From contig NZ_JAVAMA010000001.1 in NCBI RefSeq assembly GCF_030730875.1, positions 124,001 to 188,000 of the forward strand: DNA of 64,000 nucleotides. Direction: 5' to 3'. The notes beneath the pieces are model-generated. The model ran no database searches and was not told the DNA's origin. It worked only from the letters and a program-made list of their open reading frames with translations. Positions 1 through 8,289 of the stretch are shown here, piece after piece. The stretch comes from Sphingomonas sp. DG1-23. GTDB taxonomy: Bacteria > Pseudomonadota > Alphaproteobacteria > Sphingomonadales > Sphingomonadaceae. A program made the translations under genes and the position numbers. Position 1 is the first letter of the stretch. The number at the start of each line of letters is the position of its first letter.

Positions 1-38
1 GCGCCGCAGTGGCAGCTGCCATGATAAGTCTTTTGCAT
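1..38 (-). CDS. GFA family (glutathione-dependent formaldehyde-activating-like) protein, N-terminal fragment
   Basis: Only the first 12 codons lie in the window; the gene continues off the left edge. The minus strand reads MQKTYHGSCHCGA, the N-terminal signature of GFA/CENP-V family zinc proteins, in which SCHCG supplies zinc-binding cysteines. A GGGAGA ribosome-binding site sits just upstream of the ATG. GFA-family proteins are small zinc proteins of mostly unknown substrate; the founding member was proposed to accelerate formaldehyde-glutathione conjugation, so a formaldehyde role should not be assumed here. It is divergent from the YafY-type regulator, and the two share an 87-base intergenic space filled by a perfect palindrome. 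Confidence 0.75.
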   Translation of the reverse strand, partial: MQKTYHGSCHCG

Positions 39-69
39 CGTCTGTCTCCCTAGCTTGCGAGGATCGACT

Positions 70-113
70 TACTGCCATGCTGCTGCCAGCATGGTGTCAG
101 CAGCATGGCAGTA
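70..113. promoter_or_regulatory. Perfect 16-bp inverted repeat, probable operator of the divergent YafY-type regulator
   Basis: TACTGCCATGCTGCTG and its exact reverse complement are separated by 12 bases. The right arm ends directly against the GGAAG ribosome-binding site of the regulator, and the element lies between two divergent start codons. Binding by the adjacent WYL/HTH protein would repress both genes; that is inference from position and symmetry. Confidence 0.7.
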
Positions 114-124
114 GGAAGCTTTCG

Positions 125-817
125 ATGCGCAAGGCCGACCGCCTCTTCCAGATCGTCCAGATCCTCCGCCGCACCGGGCGGCCGGTGACCGCCGATGCAA
201 TCGCGGAGGAACTCGAGACGTCGAAGCGCTCGGTCTATCGCGATGTCGCCGCGTTGATCGGTCAGCGCGTGCCGATCCGCGGCGAAGCGGGGATCGGCTA
301 TGTGCTGGAAGGCGGCTTCGATCTGCCGCCGCTGATGTTGACCGCCGACGAGATCGACGCAGTGGCGCTGGGCGTCCAATGGGTCGCCGGCCATGCCGAT
401 CCGGCGCTGGCCCGGGCGGCGCACGACGTGCTCGCCAAAGTGGCGGCGGTGCTGCCGGAGGAAATGCGCGACTTCCTTATAGACCCTTCCTCCCGCACGC
501 CGCCCGCCTGGGACTCGGTTGCCGATCGCGTCGACGCCGCCGGGCTTCGCGGCGCGATCCGCGCGGCGCGCAAGATCGTCATTCGTTATACCGATCCCTC
601 GGGTGCGGGGACCGAGCGCACGTTGTGGCCATTGGTGATCGGTTATCTGGATTCGGTCCGCGTGCTCATCGCATGGTGCGAACTCCGCAAGGATTTCCGT
701 TCCTTCCGCCTCGATCGCATCGATACGGTGACCTATCTCGACGATCGCATCCCCAGCGATCCGGGCGCTTTGCGCCGGAAATGGCGCGCTTCTTTGAGCG
801 CGCCCCACGCCAGCTGA
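125..817 (+). CDS. YafY/DeoR-like HTH transcriptional regulator with WYL domain
   Basis: A 230-residue cytoplasmic regulator. Residues 1-60 form an HTH_11-type winged helix (ADRLFQIVQILRR, then TSKRSVYRDVAALI as recognition helix); the C-terminal half is a WYL-type ligand-sensing domain (IRYTDPSGAGTERTLWPL, then FRSFRLDRID). I start at the second ATG (125) because it follows a good AGGAAG site; the upstream in-frame ATG at 77 lies inside the palindrome and would add residues unlike the family. WYL regulators are commonly autoregulatory and control an adjacent divergent gene, here the GFA-family gene. Ligand unknown. Confidence 0.85.
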   Translation: MRKADRLFQIVQILRRTGRPVTADAIAEELETSKRSVYRDVAALIGQRVPIRGEAGIGYVLEGGFDLPPLMLTADEIDAVALGVQWVAGHADPALARAAHDVLAKVAAVLPEEMRDFLIDPSSRTPPAWDSVADRVDAAGLRGAIRAARKIVIRYTDPSGAGTERTLWPLVIGYLDSVRVLIAWCELRKDFRSFRLDRIDTVTYLDDRIPSDPGALRRKWRASLSAPHAS

Positions 818-869
818 AGCATCGTCGGTGCGATTCGGCGCAACCCTCAATTCCGCGCCCGCCGCACGA

Positions 870-897
870 TTGATACCGGTATCATATTTGATATAAT
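870..897 (+). promoter_or_regulatory. Near-consensus sigma-70 promoter of the TonB receptor/GH43 operon
   Basis: TTGATA (870-875) and TATAAT (892-897) are separated by 16 bases, in an AT-rich patch within a GC-rich 344-base gap. The start codon of the receptor is about 260 bases further on, so the mRNA would carry a long leader; no riboswitch fold was recognised in it. Prediction by eye. Confidence 0.55.
871..884. promoter_or_regulatory. Palindromic operator overlapping the -35 element
   Basis: TGATACCGGTATCA is a perfect 14-base palindrome with a central CG, the architecture of LacI-family and some GntR-family operators. It covers most of the predicted -35 element and the start of the spacer, so a bound protein would block RNA polymerase. 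No LacI-type regulator is encoded in the window. Confidence 0.6.
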
Positions 898-964
898 ACT
901 GATTTCTATGAAGTTTATTCCAATTCTCGGTGGTTGCTCGAAGGACATGTTGGCGCTACCATCA

Positions 965-978
965 TGCTACCGGTGTCT
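965..978. promoter_or_regulatory. Degenerate second copy of the operator
   Basis: TGCTACCGGTGTCT matches 11 of 14 positions of the upstream palindrome and keeps the TACCGGT core. Centre-to-centre spacing is 94 bases, close to nine helical turns, which would allow loop formation by a tetrameric repressor. This copy lies in the transcribed leader. Confidence 0.35.
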
Positions 979-1161
979 ATACCGATATCGGTGATCGACG
1001 GCCGCAAAGGTCGCGAAACGAGGAGAGGCGAATCCCGGGTCCGCGGCGACGATGATCGCCGGCGCGTCGGGTACCGCGGCCGCGCCGCGCGCTCCTCCTC
1101 GCGGGCAAATCGCTGACGGGACGCCGCAAGGGATAGCGGCGCCCGGCCAACGGGAGGGGAA

Positions 1162-4100
1162 ATGATGACCAACAAGCATGCCACCGCCATCCTGCGCACC
1201 GGCGCGTCCTTCGCGGCGCTCGCGCTGGCCACGACCTGGGGCCACGCTGCAGCCGCGCAAGGTGCCGAGCCTGTCGCCGAGGCGCAGACTGCCGTCGCAG
1301 GAGGCGATGCCGGCGCAACGCAGGAAAGCGATATCGTCGTCACCGGCTATCGCGCGTCGCTGCGCAGCGCGATCCGCGAGAAGCGCGACGCCACCGTCCA
1401 GATCGACGCGATCAACGCCGAGGACATCGCCGACTTCCCCGACGCCAATCTCGCAGAATCGCTCCAGCGTCTACCCGGCGTCTCGATCGATCGCGACAAT
1501 GGCGAAGGCCGCAAGATCACCGTCCGCGGGCTCGGCGGCGACTTCAACCGCACCCGCCTCAACGGCCTCGAAGCGCTGTCGACCGCGGGCTCCAACGATG
1601 CCGGCAGCAGCCCCAATCGCAGCCGCGAGTTCGATTACAATACCTTCGCGTCGGAACTGTTCAGTTCGCTGAAGGTGCAGAAGACGCCGTCGGCGGAAAC
1701 CGACGAAGGCTCGCTCGCCGCGACGATCGACCTGCAGACCGCGCGCCCGTTCGATTACGCCAAATCGGCCTTCGCGCTGTCGGGCGAAGGCAGCTACCAG
1801 CAGAACAGCAAGAAATGGGATCCGCGCATCGCCGGACTCGCCTCGACTCGCTTCTTCGACGGTTCGATGGGCTTTCTCGTCTCGGGCGCGTGGAGCAGAT
1901 CGAAGAACGAGCTCGATCAATATCGCCGCGCGCCGGGCCAGGCCGATTATCTCTACCGCAATTCGGACTTTCTCGGCGCCGAAAACCCGCAGCGCGCCGG
2001 CTTCGCCGCCCCGACCGGCACCAGCTTCGGCAGCGTGGTGACCAATCCCGAAGCGCTCGCCGCGCTCACCGGCTCCGATGCCGCGGCCTATGCCAAGCTC
2101 TATCCCGGCGCGCCGTTCAACACCCCCGGCCGCCTCGACGACTCGCTCGTCCGGATCCCTGCGCTCGCCGCAGTCGAGCAGCAGGATGTCCGCAACGAGC
2201 GCCTCGGCCTCACCGCATCCTATCAATGGCAGATCGGCGACCGCACCCTGCTCAGCATCGACGGCGCCTATTCGCGCTTCCGGAACCAGAGCACCTACAA
2301 TCAGGTCTCGTCGGTCGGGCTCAACCGCAACAACACCAACGCGGCCTACAACACCGCGGGCAACAGTCTCACGCCCTCGGCGGCGCGCGCTTTATATCCC
2401 GGCCTGTGCGTGCCCAACGCCGGGAGCGACTTCGTTCCGGCGCAGGATTGCGGCCAGCAACTCTACGGCTCCACCCCGGCCTTCGCGACGGCGTTCAACG
2501 CGAGCGGCGTGCTCGGCGCGTCGGTGCTCGGCAGCGCGGCGGTGGCGCCCGGCGGCACCACCCCGGCCAACGCCAACATCTTCAGCGTCAACCCGTTCAA
2601 TCTCGACCCCTACGACTATTACAACAACCCGAACTCGGCCGGCTACATCCCGAGCGCCAATCGCCTCGCCTTCCGCGGCGCGCTGATCGGCCGTCCGGCG
2701 GTCGAGGTGCTCGACGCCAATGTCACCAACGGCCTCGCCGACTATCTGGTGATGCGCAACGTCGACTTCCGCTCGGCGGCCGACCAGTCGACCTACACGA
2801 CCAAGTTCAAGCAGGGCTCGATCAACCTGCAACACAGCTTCTCGGACGTGTTCAAGACCGAGATCACCGCGGGCCTGTCGGAATCGACCAACTACACGCA
2901 GGGGTTGCTGGTCGAGTTCAACCGCATGGATTCGCAGGGGTCGTTCATCTATGACGAACGCGGCGGCGGCTCGATGCCCCAGATCGATTTCGGCTTCGAC
3001 GCGGCCGATCCGACGAACTGGGAAGTGGTCAAGGGCTTTTCGGGAATTCGCCACTATCAGCGCTTCGTCAAGAACACCTACAAGCAGGCCAAGATCGACT
3101 TCGACTGGCAGGCCAATGACGAGTTCAACCTCGGCTTCGGCGCCAGCATCCGCAAATACAGCTTCGACACGCGCTTCTTCGAGCGCAACAACGACCTGCT
3201 CAACCCGACGTTGCGCGAAGCCGGCGTCACCACTGCCAGCGTCAGCCGCACGATCAATTTCGGCCAGGGACTCAACGTTCCCGATGGCACGCTGACCAGC
3301 TTCATCGCGCCCAGCATCCAGGCGTTCGACAATCTGTTCGACTTCACCTGCAACTGCGTCAACAAATGGGGCGATTGGCGCCTGACCAACAAGCGCAACG
3401 GCGGACGCGAGAATTTCGGCGTCGAGGAAGTCGATACCGGCTTCTACTTCCAGGCCGACTGGAACAGCGAATTGTTCGGCCGGCCCTTCCGCGGCAATGC
3501 CGGCACCCGCGTCGCGATCACCGATCTGACCTCGACCGGCGCAACCACGGCGGGCCGCCCGATCGTCGGCACCAACAAATATACCGACTTCCTGCCTTCG
3601 GTGAATGTCGTCTACGAGCCGGTCGAGAACCTGCTCGTCCGCATCTCCGCGTCGAAGGTGATGGCGCGCCCGTTGCTCGGCAATCTTGCGCCGACGCTCA
3701 CTGCGATCTCGATTCCGAGCTCGTCGACCGCGACGACCGGCGCGACCCTGACCGTCGGCAATCCCAAGCTCCAGCCGTTCCGCTCGACCAATTTCGACGC
3801 CAGTGTCGAATGGTATTTCGCGCCCGGCGGCCTGCTCTCGCTGGCGGCGTTCCAGAAGGAGATCGACAGCTTCCCGCAGACGATCTTCTTCACCGCGCCG
3901 CTCAGCCGCTTCGCCGATGCCGAGACGATCGCGGCGATCCTCGCCCAGTTCACCCCGGGCTCGCCCCAGGCGAATTACATCGCCAGCGGGTACGATTTCC
4001 AGGCGCGGCAATTCGCCGATGCGCCGGGCGGCTGGCTGCGCGGCATCGAGGCCAGCTTCCAGATGGACTTCACCTTCCTGCCGGGCTTTCTCAAGAATTT

Positions 4101-4620
4101 CGGCGCGCAGCTGAACTACACCCATATCGATTCGGAGCTGAACTACATCCTCGATCCCGGCTCGGCGACGGCACCGCGCACCACCGGCAAGGGGCCGTTC
4201 CTCGGAGTCTCGCCCGATGCGATCAACGCCACGCTCTATTACGAGAGCAAGCCGTTCCGCGCCCGCGTCTCGGTGGCGCAGCGCAAGGGCTACAGCACCG
4301 CTTATCCGATCGCGGCTGGGTCGTGCAGCCCGGGCATCATCCCGGCAGTCCCGGCCAGCCCGGGGACGATCAACGCCAACAACCAGCCCGGCGGCTATTG
4401 CACCGGCCCGCTGATCAACGACTTCGTCTACAGCCGCTCGACCACCAACATCGATGCGTCGATGAGCTTCAACTTCACCAGCTGGGCCTCGCTGACGCTG
4501 GAGGGACTCAATCTCACCAACCAGACCAGCGATCGCTACGCCTATGAAGGGCAGAATGCCGTGACCCAATATGCCAGTTCGGGCCGGATCTTCCGCGCCG
4601 GCGTCCGCTTCCGCTTCTAG
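1162..4620 (+). CDS. TonB-dependent receptor (large Xanthomonas/Caulobacter type), probable carbohydrate importer
   Basis: 1152 residues, outer membrane. A Sec signal peptide (about residues 1-33, ending AAAAQ) is followed by a TonB-box-like segment DIVVTGYRASLRSAI, a plug domain (about 60-190: DANLAESLQRLPGVSI, KITVRGLGGDFNRTRLNG) and a long 22-strand barrel ending in the aromatic terminal strand GRIFRAGVRFRF. The size and the ADFPDANLAE plug sequence are typical of the sugar-responsive receptors expanded in sphingomonads, Caulobacter and Xanthomonas. GGGAGGGGA precedes the ATG. Two GH43 glycosidases follow at once, so the likely cargo is an oligosaccharide from arabinan or arabinoxylan; substrate is inferred from neighbours only. 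Confidence 0.92.
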   Translation: MMTNKHATAILRTGASFAALALATTWGHAAAAQGAEPVAEAQTAVAGGDAGATQESDIVVTGYRASLRSAIREKRDATVQIDAINAEDIADFPDANLAESLQRLPGVSIDRDNGEGRKITVRGLGGDFNRTRLNGLEALSTAGSNDAGSSPNRSREFDYNTFASELFSSLKVQKTPSAETDEGSLAATIDLQTARPFDYAKSAFALSGEGSYQQNSKKWDPRIAGLASTRFFDGSMGFLVSGAWSRSKNELDQYRRAPGQADYLYRNSDFLGAENPQRAGFAAPTGTSFGSVVTNPEALAALTGSDAAAYAKLYPGAPFNTPGRLDDSLVRIPALAAVEQQDVRNERLGLTASYQWQIGDRTLLSIDGAYSRFRNQSTYNQVSSVGLNRNNTNAAYNTAGNSLTPSAARALYPGLCVPNAGSDFVPAQDCGQQLYGSTPAFATAFNASGVLGASVLGSAAVAPGGTTPANANIFSVNPFNLDPYDYYNNPNSAGYIPSANRLAFRGALIGRPAVEVLDANVTNGLADYLVMRNVDFRSAADQSTYTTKFKQGSINLQHSFSDVFKTEITAGLSESTNYTQGLLVEFNRMDSQGSFIYDERGGGSMPQIDFGFDAADPTNWEVVKGFSGIRHYQRFVKNTYKQAKIDFDWQANDEFNLGFGASIRKYSFDTRFFERNNDLLNPTLREAGVTTASVSRTINFGQGLNVPDGTLTSFIAPSIQAFDNLFDFTCNCVNKWGDWRLTNKRNGGRENFGVEEVDTGFYFQADWNSELFGRPFRGNAGTRVAITDLTSTGATTAGRPIVGTNKYTDFLPSVNVVYEPVENLLVRISASKVMARPLLGNLAPTLTAISIPSSSTATTGATLTVGNPKLQPFRSTNFDASVEWYFAPGGLLSLAAFQKEIDSFPQTIFFTAPLSRFADAETIAAILAQFTPGSPQANYIASGYDFQARQFADAPGGWLRGIEASFQMDFTFLPGFLKNFGAQLNYTHIDSELNYILDPGSATAPRTTGKGPFLGVSPDAINATLYYESKPFRARVSVAQRKGYSTAYPIAAGSCSPGIIPAVPASPGTINANNQPGGYCTGPLINDFVYSRSTTNIDASMSFNFTSWASLTLEGLNLTNQTSDRYAYEGQNAVTQYASSGRIFRAGVRFRF

Positions 4621-5902
4621 AGACGGAGAAGGCACGATCCGTCGGTACGCCCCTCGCCTCGACCGCAGGTCGCTCCTCGCCGGCAGCCTGGCCCTGGGGC
4701 TAAGCGGGCCGGCGCGGGCGCAGGAGCGGCCCTACGGCCCTGCCCCGCTTTCGGGCGGCGAGCTCGATCCCAAGGGCGACGACAGCGGCCGGATCGTCCC
4801 CGCCCCGCCCCCCGGCTATTGGCCTTATTCGGGGCGGAGCGGCCCCGGCCGCAGGCCCGACGCCGCGAGCGCGCGTGGCGGCTGGGTCTCGGGGCTGCCG
4901 AATGTCCGCTACAACGGGCCGGGCAAGCCGGGCTATCCGATCGCGCCATGGGAAAATTCGGCAACCGGCAGCGCGGTGGCCGCGGGCCTGCTCCCGGCGA
5001 TCCGCCCGCTCCACGACGTGCATATCCGCGACACGATCGTCTGCCTCGGCGGCGACGGCCATTATTACATGACCGGTTCGACCGGCGACAATATCTGGGC
5101 GGTCAATGACGGGGTCGAACTGTGGCGCTCGAAGGATCTGCAGGACTGGACCTGGCTCGGCCTCGTCTGGAGCATCGAGCGCGACGGCGTCTGGGAGCGC
5201 GAGTGGCGGATGCGCAAGGGCGTGCCCTTCCGCGCGCTCTGGGCGCCCGAGATCCATTACATCCGCGGCAATTACTGGATCGTCCATTCGATGAGCCGCG
5301 CCGGCGTCGCGATCCTCAGGAGCGAGACCGGGCGCCCCGAAGGTCCCTATGCCCATGCGTTCTCCCCAGACAGGCCGTTGCGCGGCGGCATCGACGCGAC
5401 CTTGTTCGCGGACGACGACGGATCGGTGTGGTTCACCTTGGGCTCGGCCGACGAGATCGTCCGGCTGAAACCCGACATGCGCGGGTTCGACGGCCCTTGG
5501 CAGAAGATGGTCGCCGCCGAAGGCGAATATGATCTCGACCCGACCCATCATCGCAAGGAATGCGCCGCGAAGGGCCTTCGCCATTTCGGCTATGAGGGCG
5601 CGACGATGTTCCGGCGCGACGGCATCTATTATCTCGGCGTGGTCGATCGCTACGCGGACCGCTATTCGTTCGCGATGTGGATGGCGGACCAGCCGACCGG
5701 CCCGTGGCGCAATCGCCACGAAGGCCCGCCCTGCTGCGGCGGCGGCAATTTCCTGCGCGACGGGCAGGGACGCTGGTGGGTCACCTTCTTCGGCAATGAC
5801 GAGGCGAGCCCGTGGCGCGAGAGGCCCGGCCTCGTCCGCGTCGACTTCGCCCCCGACGGCCGCGTGATCGTGCACCGCGACCAACCCTTCGCAGCAATCT
5901 GA
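4571..5902 (+). CDS. Secreted glycoside hydrolase family 43 protein
   Basis: A five-bladed beta-propeller glycosidase, probably exported: DRRSLLAGSLALGLSGPARA resembles a twin-arginine signal. Counting from the ATG at 4571, the expected GH43 carboxylates are D154 (HIRDTIV, base), D275 (GGIDATLF, pKa modulator) and E342 (YEGATMF, acid), with the family landmark WAPEIHY at 225-231. GH43 enzymes are mostly alpha-L-arabinofuranosidases, arabinanases or beta-xylosidases. The start is problematic: the ATG at 4571 overlaps the receptor by 50 bases, while a good GGAGAA site after the receptor stop leads to an in-frame ATC at 4637 at ideal spacing. It is followed after 11 bases by a second GH43 gene. 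Confidence 0.85.
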   Translation: MPVRAGSSAPASASASRDGEGTIRRYAPRLDRRSLLAGSLALGLSGPARAQERPYGPAPLSGGELDPKGDDSGRIVPAPPPGYWPYSGRSGPGRRPDAASARGGWVSGLPNVRYNGPGKPGYPIAPWENSATGSAVAAGLLPAIRPLHDVHIRDTIVCLGGDGHYYMTGSTGDNIWAVNDGVELWRSKDLQDWTWLGLVWSIERDGVWEREWRMRKGVPFRALWAPEIHYIRGNYWIVHSMSRAGVAILRSETGRPEGPYAHAFSPDRPLRGGIDATLFADDDGSVWFTLGSADEIVRLKPDMRGFDGPWQKMVAAEGEYDLDPTHHRKECAAKGLRHFGYEGATMFRRDGIYYLGVVDRYADRYSFAMWMADQPTGPWRNRHEGPPCCGGGNFLRDGQGRWWVTFFGNDEASPWRERPGLVRVDFAPDGRVIVHRDQPFAAI

Positions 5903-5913
5903 AAGAGGAAGAC

Positions 5914-7512
5914 ATGGACATCAGCAGGCGGGAAACGTTCGCGGCGGCGCTGGCGGGAAGTGCCGCGGCACTGGTTCGGCCCGGTGCGGCCGCGGCAATG
6001 GCTGCCCGCAAGCCGGCGCCCGACTGGAAGCGCGGCTTCGACAATCAGCGCATCGCCGATCTCGGCAACGGCAAGTTCCTCAATCCCTTGCTGTCGGGCG
6101 ACCGCGCCGATCCCGCCATCCTCAAGGACGGCGCGGATTATTACATGACTTTCTCGAGCTTCGATTCCTATCCGGGGCTGACGATCTGGCACTCGCGCGA
6201 TCTGGTGAACTGGCAGCCGCGCAGGGCCGCGCTGACGAAGAATATCGGCTCGGTCTGGGCGGTCAGCCTCGAAAAGCACGACAATCGCTATTTCCTCTAC
6301 ATCCCGGTCAAGGCGAAGCCGAACTCGATCTTTGTGATCTGGGCCGACCATATCGACGGCCCGTGGAGCGATCCGATCGATCTCGGGCTGCACAACCATA
6401 TCGATCCCTGCCACGCCGTGGGCGAAGACGGCTCGCGCTGGCTGTTCCTCTCCGGCGGCGACCGCATTCGCCTCGCGGCCGACGGGCTCTCGACCGTGGG
6501 CGCGGTCGAGCATGTTTATGATCCGTGGCGCTATCCCGAGGATTGGGTGGTCGAGGGCTTCGCGCCCGAGGGGCCCAAGCTCCACCGCCATGGCGACTAT
6601 TTCTACATGATCACTGCGGTGGGCGGCACCGCCGGCCCGCCGACCGGCCACATGGTCATCGCCGCACGCGCGCGCTCGATCCACGGGCCTTGGGAGAATT
6701 GCCCGGCCAATCCGCTGGTCCACACCACCAGTATCGACGAGAAATGGTGGTCGCGCGGCCATGCCTCGCTGGTCGAGGCGCCCGACGGCAGCTGGTGGTC
6801 GATCTATCACGGCTATGAGAACGGCTATTGGACGCTCGGCCGCCAGGCTTTGCTCGATCCGATCGAATGGACGAAGGACGGCTGGTTCCGGATGAAAGGC
6901 GGCGATCTCTCGCAGCCGATCCGCAAGCCGAAGGGCGGCAGCGCCTTGCCTCATGGCCAGCCGCTCTCCGACGATTTCAGCCAGGCGCTCGAGCTCGGCC
7001 GCAAATGGAACTTCTTCAAGCCCGCGCCCGACGAGAGCCGCCGCCAGCGCGTCGAGGACGGCGCCCTCGTGCTCAAGGCCAGCGGCACTGCGCCGAGCAG
7101 TTCCTCGCCGCTCCTGCTCATCACCGGCGATCAGGCCTATCAATTCGAATGCGATGTCGAGATCGCGCCGGGCGGTGTGGCCGGGCTGCTGCTATTCTAT
7201 GACGAGAAGCTCTATTGCGGGCTCGGCTTCGACGAGAAGCGCTTCGTCACGCACCAATATGGCATCGAGCGCGGCCGGCCGGCCAACCCGCACGGACGGC
7301 GGATGAAGATGCGCGTGACCAACAACCGCCACGTCATCTCCTTCCACACCTCCGGTGACGGCGGGCAGACGTGGCAACGCTTCGATCGCGGTATGGAAGT
7401 CTCGGGCTACCACCACAATGTCCGCGGCGGCTTCCTGATGCTGCGCCCGGGGCTCTATTCGGCCGGCGAAGGCGAAGCCCGCTTCCGAGACTTCCGCTTC
7501 CGCGCATTGTGA
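5914..7512 (+). CDS. Secreted GH43 glycosidase with C-terminal beta-sandwich domain
   Basis: 532 residues from the ATG preceded by AGAGGAAG. The N-terminus (SRRETFAAALAG) looks like a twin-arginine signal. Residues about 55-330 are the GH43 propeller with D66 (RADPAIL), D164 (HIDPCH) and E219 (PEGPKL) as the three catalytic carboxylates. Residues about 350-530 form a concanavalin-like/DUF1349-type beta-sandwich (DDFSQALELGRKWNFF and later strands), the two-domain plan of XynB-type beta-xylosidases and arabinofuranosidases. It lacks close resemblance to the preceding GH43 outside the active site, so the pair probably cleave different linkages of the same glycan. Last gene of the locus. Confidence 0.88.
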   Translation: MDISRRETFAAALAGSAAALVRPGAAAAMAARKPAPDWKRGFDNQRIADLGNGKFLNPLLSGDRADPAILKDGADYYMTFSSFDSYPGLTIWHSRDLVNWQPRRAALTKNIGSVWAVSLEKHDNRYFLYIPVKAKPNSIFVIWADHIDGPWSDPIDLGLHNHIDPCHAVGEDGSRWLFLSGGDRIRLAADGLSTVGAVEHVYDPWRYPEDWVVEGFAPEGPKLHRHGDYFYMITAVGGTAGPPTGHMVIAARARSIHGPWENCPANPLVHTTSIDEKWWSRGHASLVEAPDGSWWSIYHGYENGYWTLGRQALLDPIEWTKDGWFRMKGGDLSQPIRKPKGGSALPHGQPLSDDFSQALELGRKWNFFKPAPDESRRQRVEDGALVLKASGTAPSSSSPLLLITGDQAYQFECDVEIAPGGVAGLLLFYDEKLYCGLGFDEKRFVTHQYGIERGRPANPHGRRMKMRVTNNRHVISFHTSGDGGQTWQRFDRGMEVSGYHHNVRGGFLMLRPGLYSAGEGEARFRDFRFRAL

Positions 7513-7572
7513 GGCGCTGACCGATCGCGAAAATCAGACCGCTCTCCTTCTGGGGAGGGGTCACCAAGGGAG

Positions 7573-8193
7573 TCACGCAGCCAAAGGCTCTGCGTCCGTA
7601 AGAAACGGCGTCACCGCGCCGAGCGCCCGCGCGACATATTCGTCTTTCTCGCCGACCGGCGCGACATAGCGGATCGCCTCTTCGGCGTCCGCGACGCTCG
7701 CCTGCCGCGCGATCATCCACGCCGCCAGATATTGCGACGCGAGACACCCGCCCGCGGTCGCGACATTGCCGTGCGCCACGAACGGCGCGTCGAGGACGTC
7801 CACCCCCGCCTCGATCACCCATGGCTTGCTCATCAGATCGGTGCAGGCGGGAAGATCGCCGATCAGCCCGAGCTTCGCCAGCAGCAAGGTCCCCGAGCAT
7901 TGCGCGCCGATCAGCTGCCGCGACGGATCGAGCGCGATCCGCGAGAGCAGATCGCCATCGGCCGCAATCTCGCGCGTCTTGATGCCACTGCCGATGATCA
8001 CCGCATCGGCCTCGCGCGCGAAATCGAGCGGGCGCTGGCGCTGCACCACCACGCCGCCCATCGACCTGACTTCGGGCGTCGGCGAAGCGATGTGCGCAGC
8101 CCAGCCCTTCGGCTTCATCCGGTTGAGGATCGCCGCGGCAACGAACGAGTCCAGCTCGTTGAACCCGTCGAACGTCAGAACTGCAATCTGCAC
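7573..8193 (-). CDS. DJ-1/PfpI family protein
   Basis: 206 residues with the class I glutamine-amidotransferase-like fold. It starts MQIAVLTFDGFNELDSF and carries the nucleophile elbow GAQCSGTLLLAKLGLI with the reactive cysteine at C99, as in isonitrile hydratase-like and ThiJ/PfpI proteins. No AraC-type DNA-binding domain is attached. Cytoplasmic, no signal peptide. It is convergent with the GH43 operon and divergent from the EamA transporter (96-base gap). The specific reaction (chaperone, glyoxalase, hydratase) cannot be told from sequence. Confidence 0.8.
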   Translation of the reverse strand: MQIAVLTFDGFNELDSFVAAAILNRMKPKGWAAHIASPTPEVRSMGGVVVQRQRPLDFAREADAVIIGSGIKTREIAADGDLLSRIALDPSRQLIGAQCSGTLLLAKLGLIGDLPACTDLMSKPWVIEAGVDVLDAPFVAHGNVATAGGCLASQYLAAWMIARQASVADAEEAIRYVAPVGEKDEYVARALGAVTPFLTDAEPLAA

Positions 8194-8289
8194 ATCGATC
8201 TCCTCGCGTGACAGCGCCTAGCATCGGGGACACGCCGTGGAAACGCGGCGCCGCTCGCCACGCGCGATTCCTCGCCCTAGAGGGCGGCC

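Noticed and set aside
818..1161. Possible riboswitch or small RNA in the long leader of the first TonB receptor
   Set aside because: Beyond the promoter and operator copies I found no recognisable aptamer core or terminator.
2392..4635. A 747-codon minus-strand frame opposite the first TonB receptor
   Set aside because: Same antisense artefact; Arg/Glu/Ala-rich and without family resemblance.
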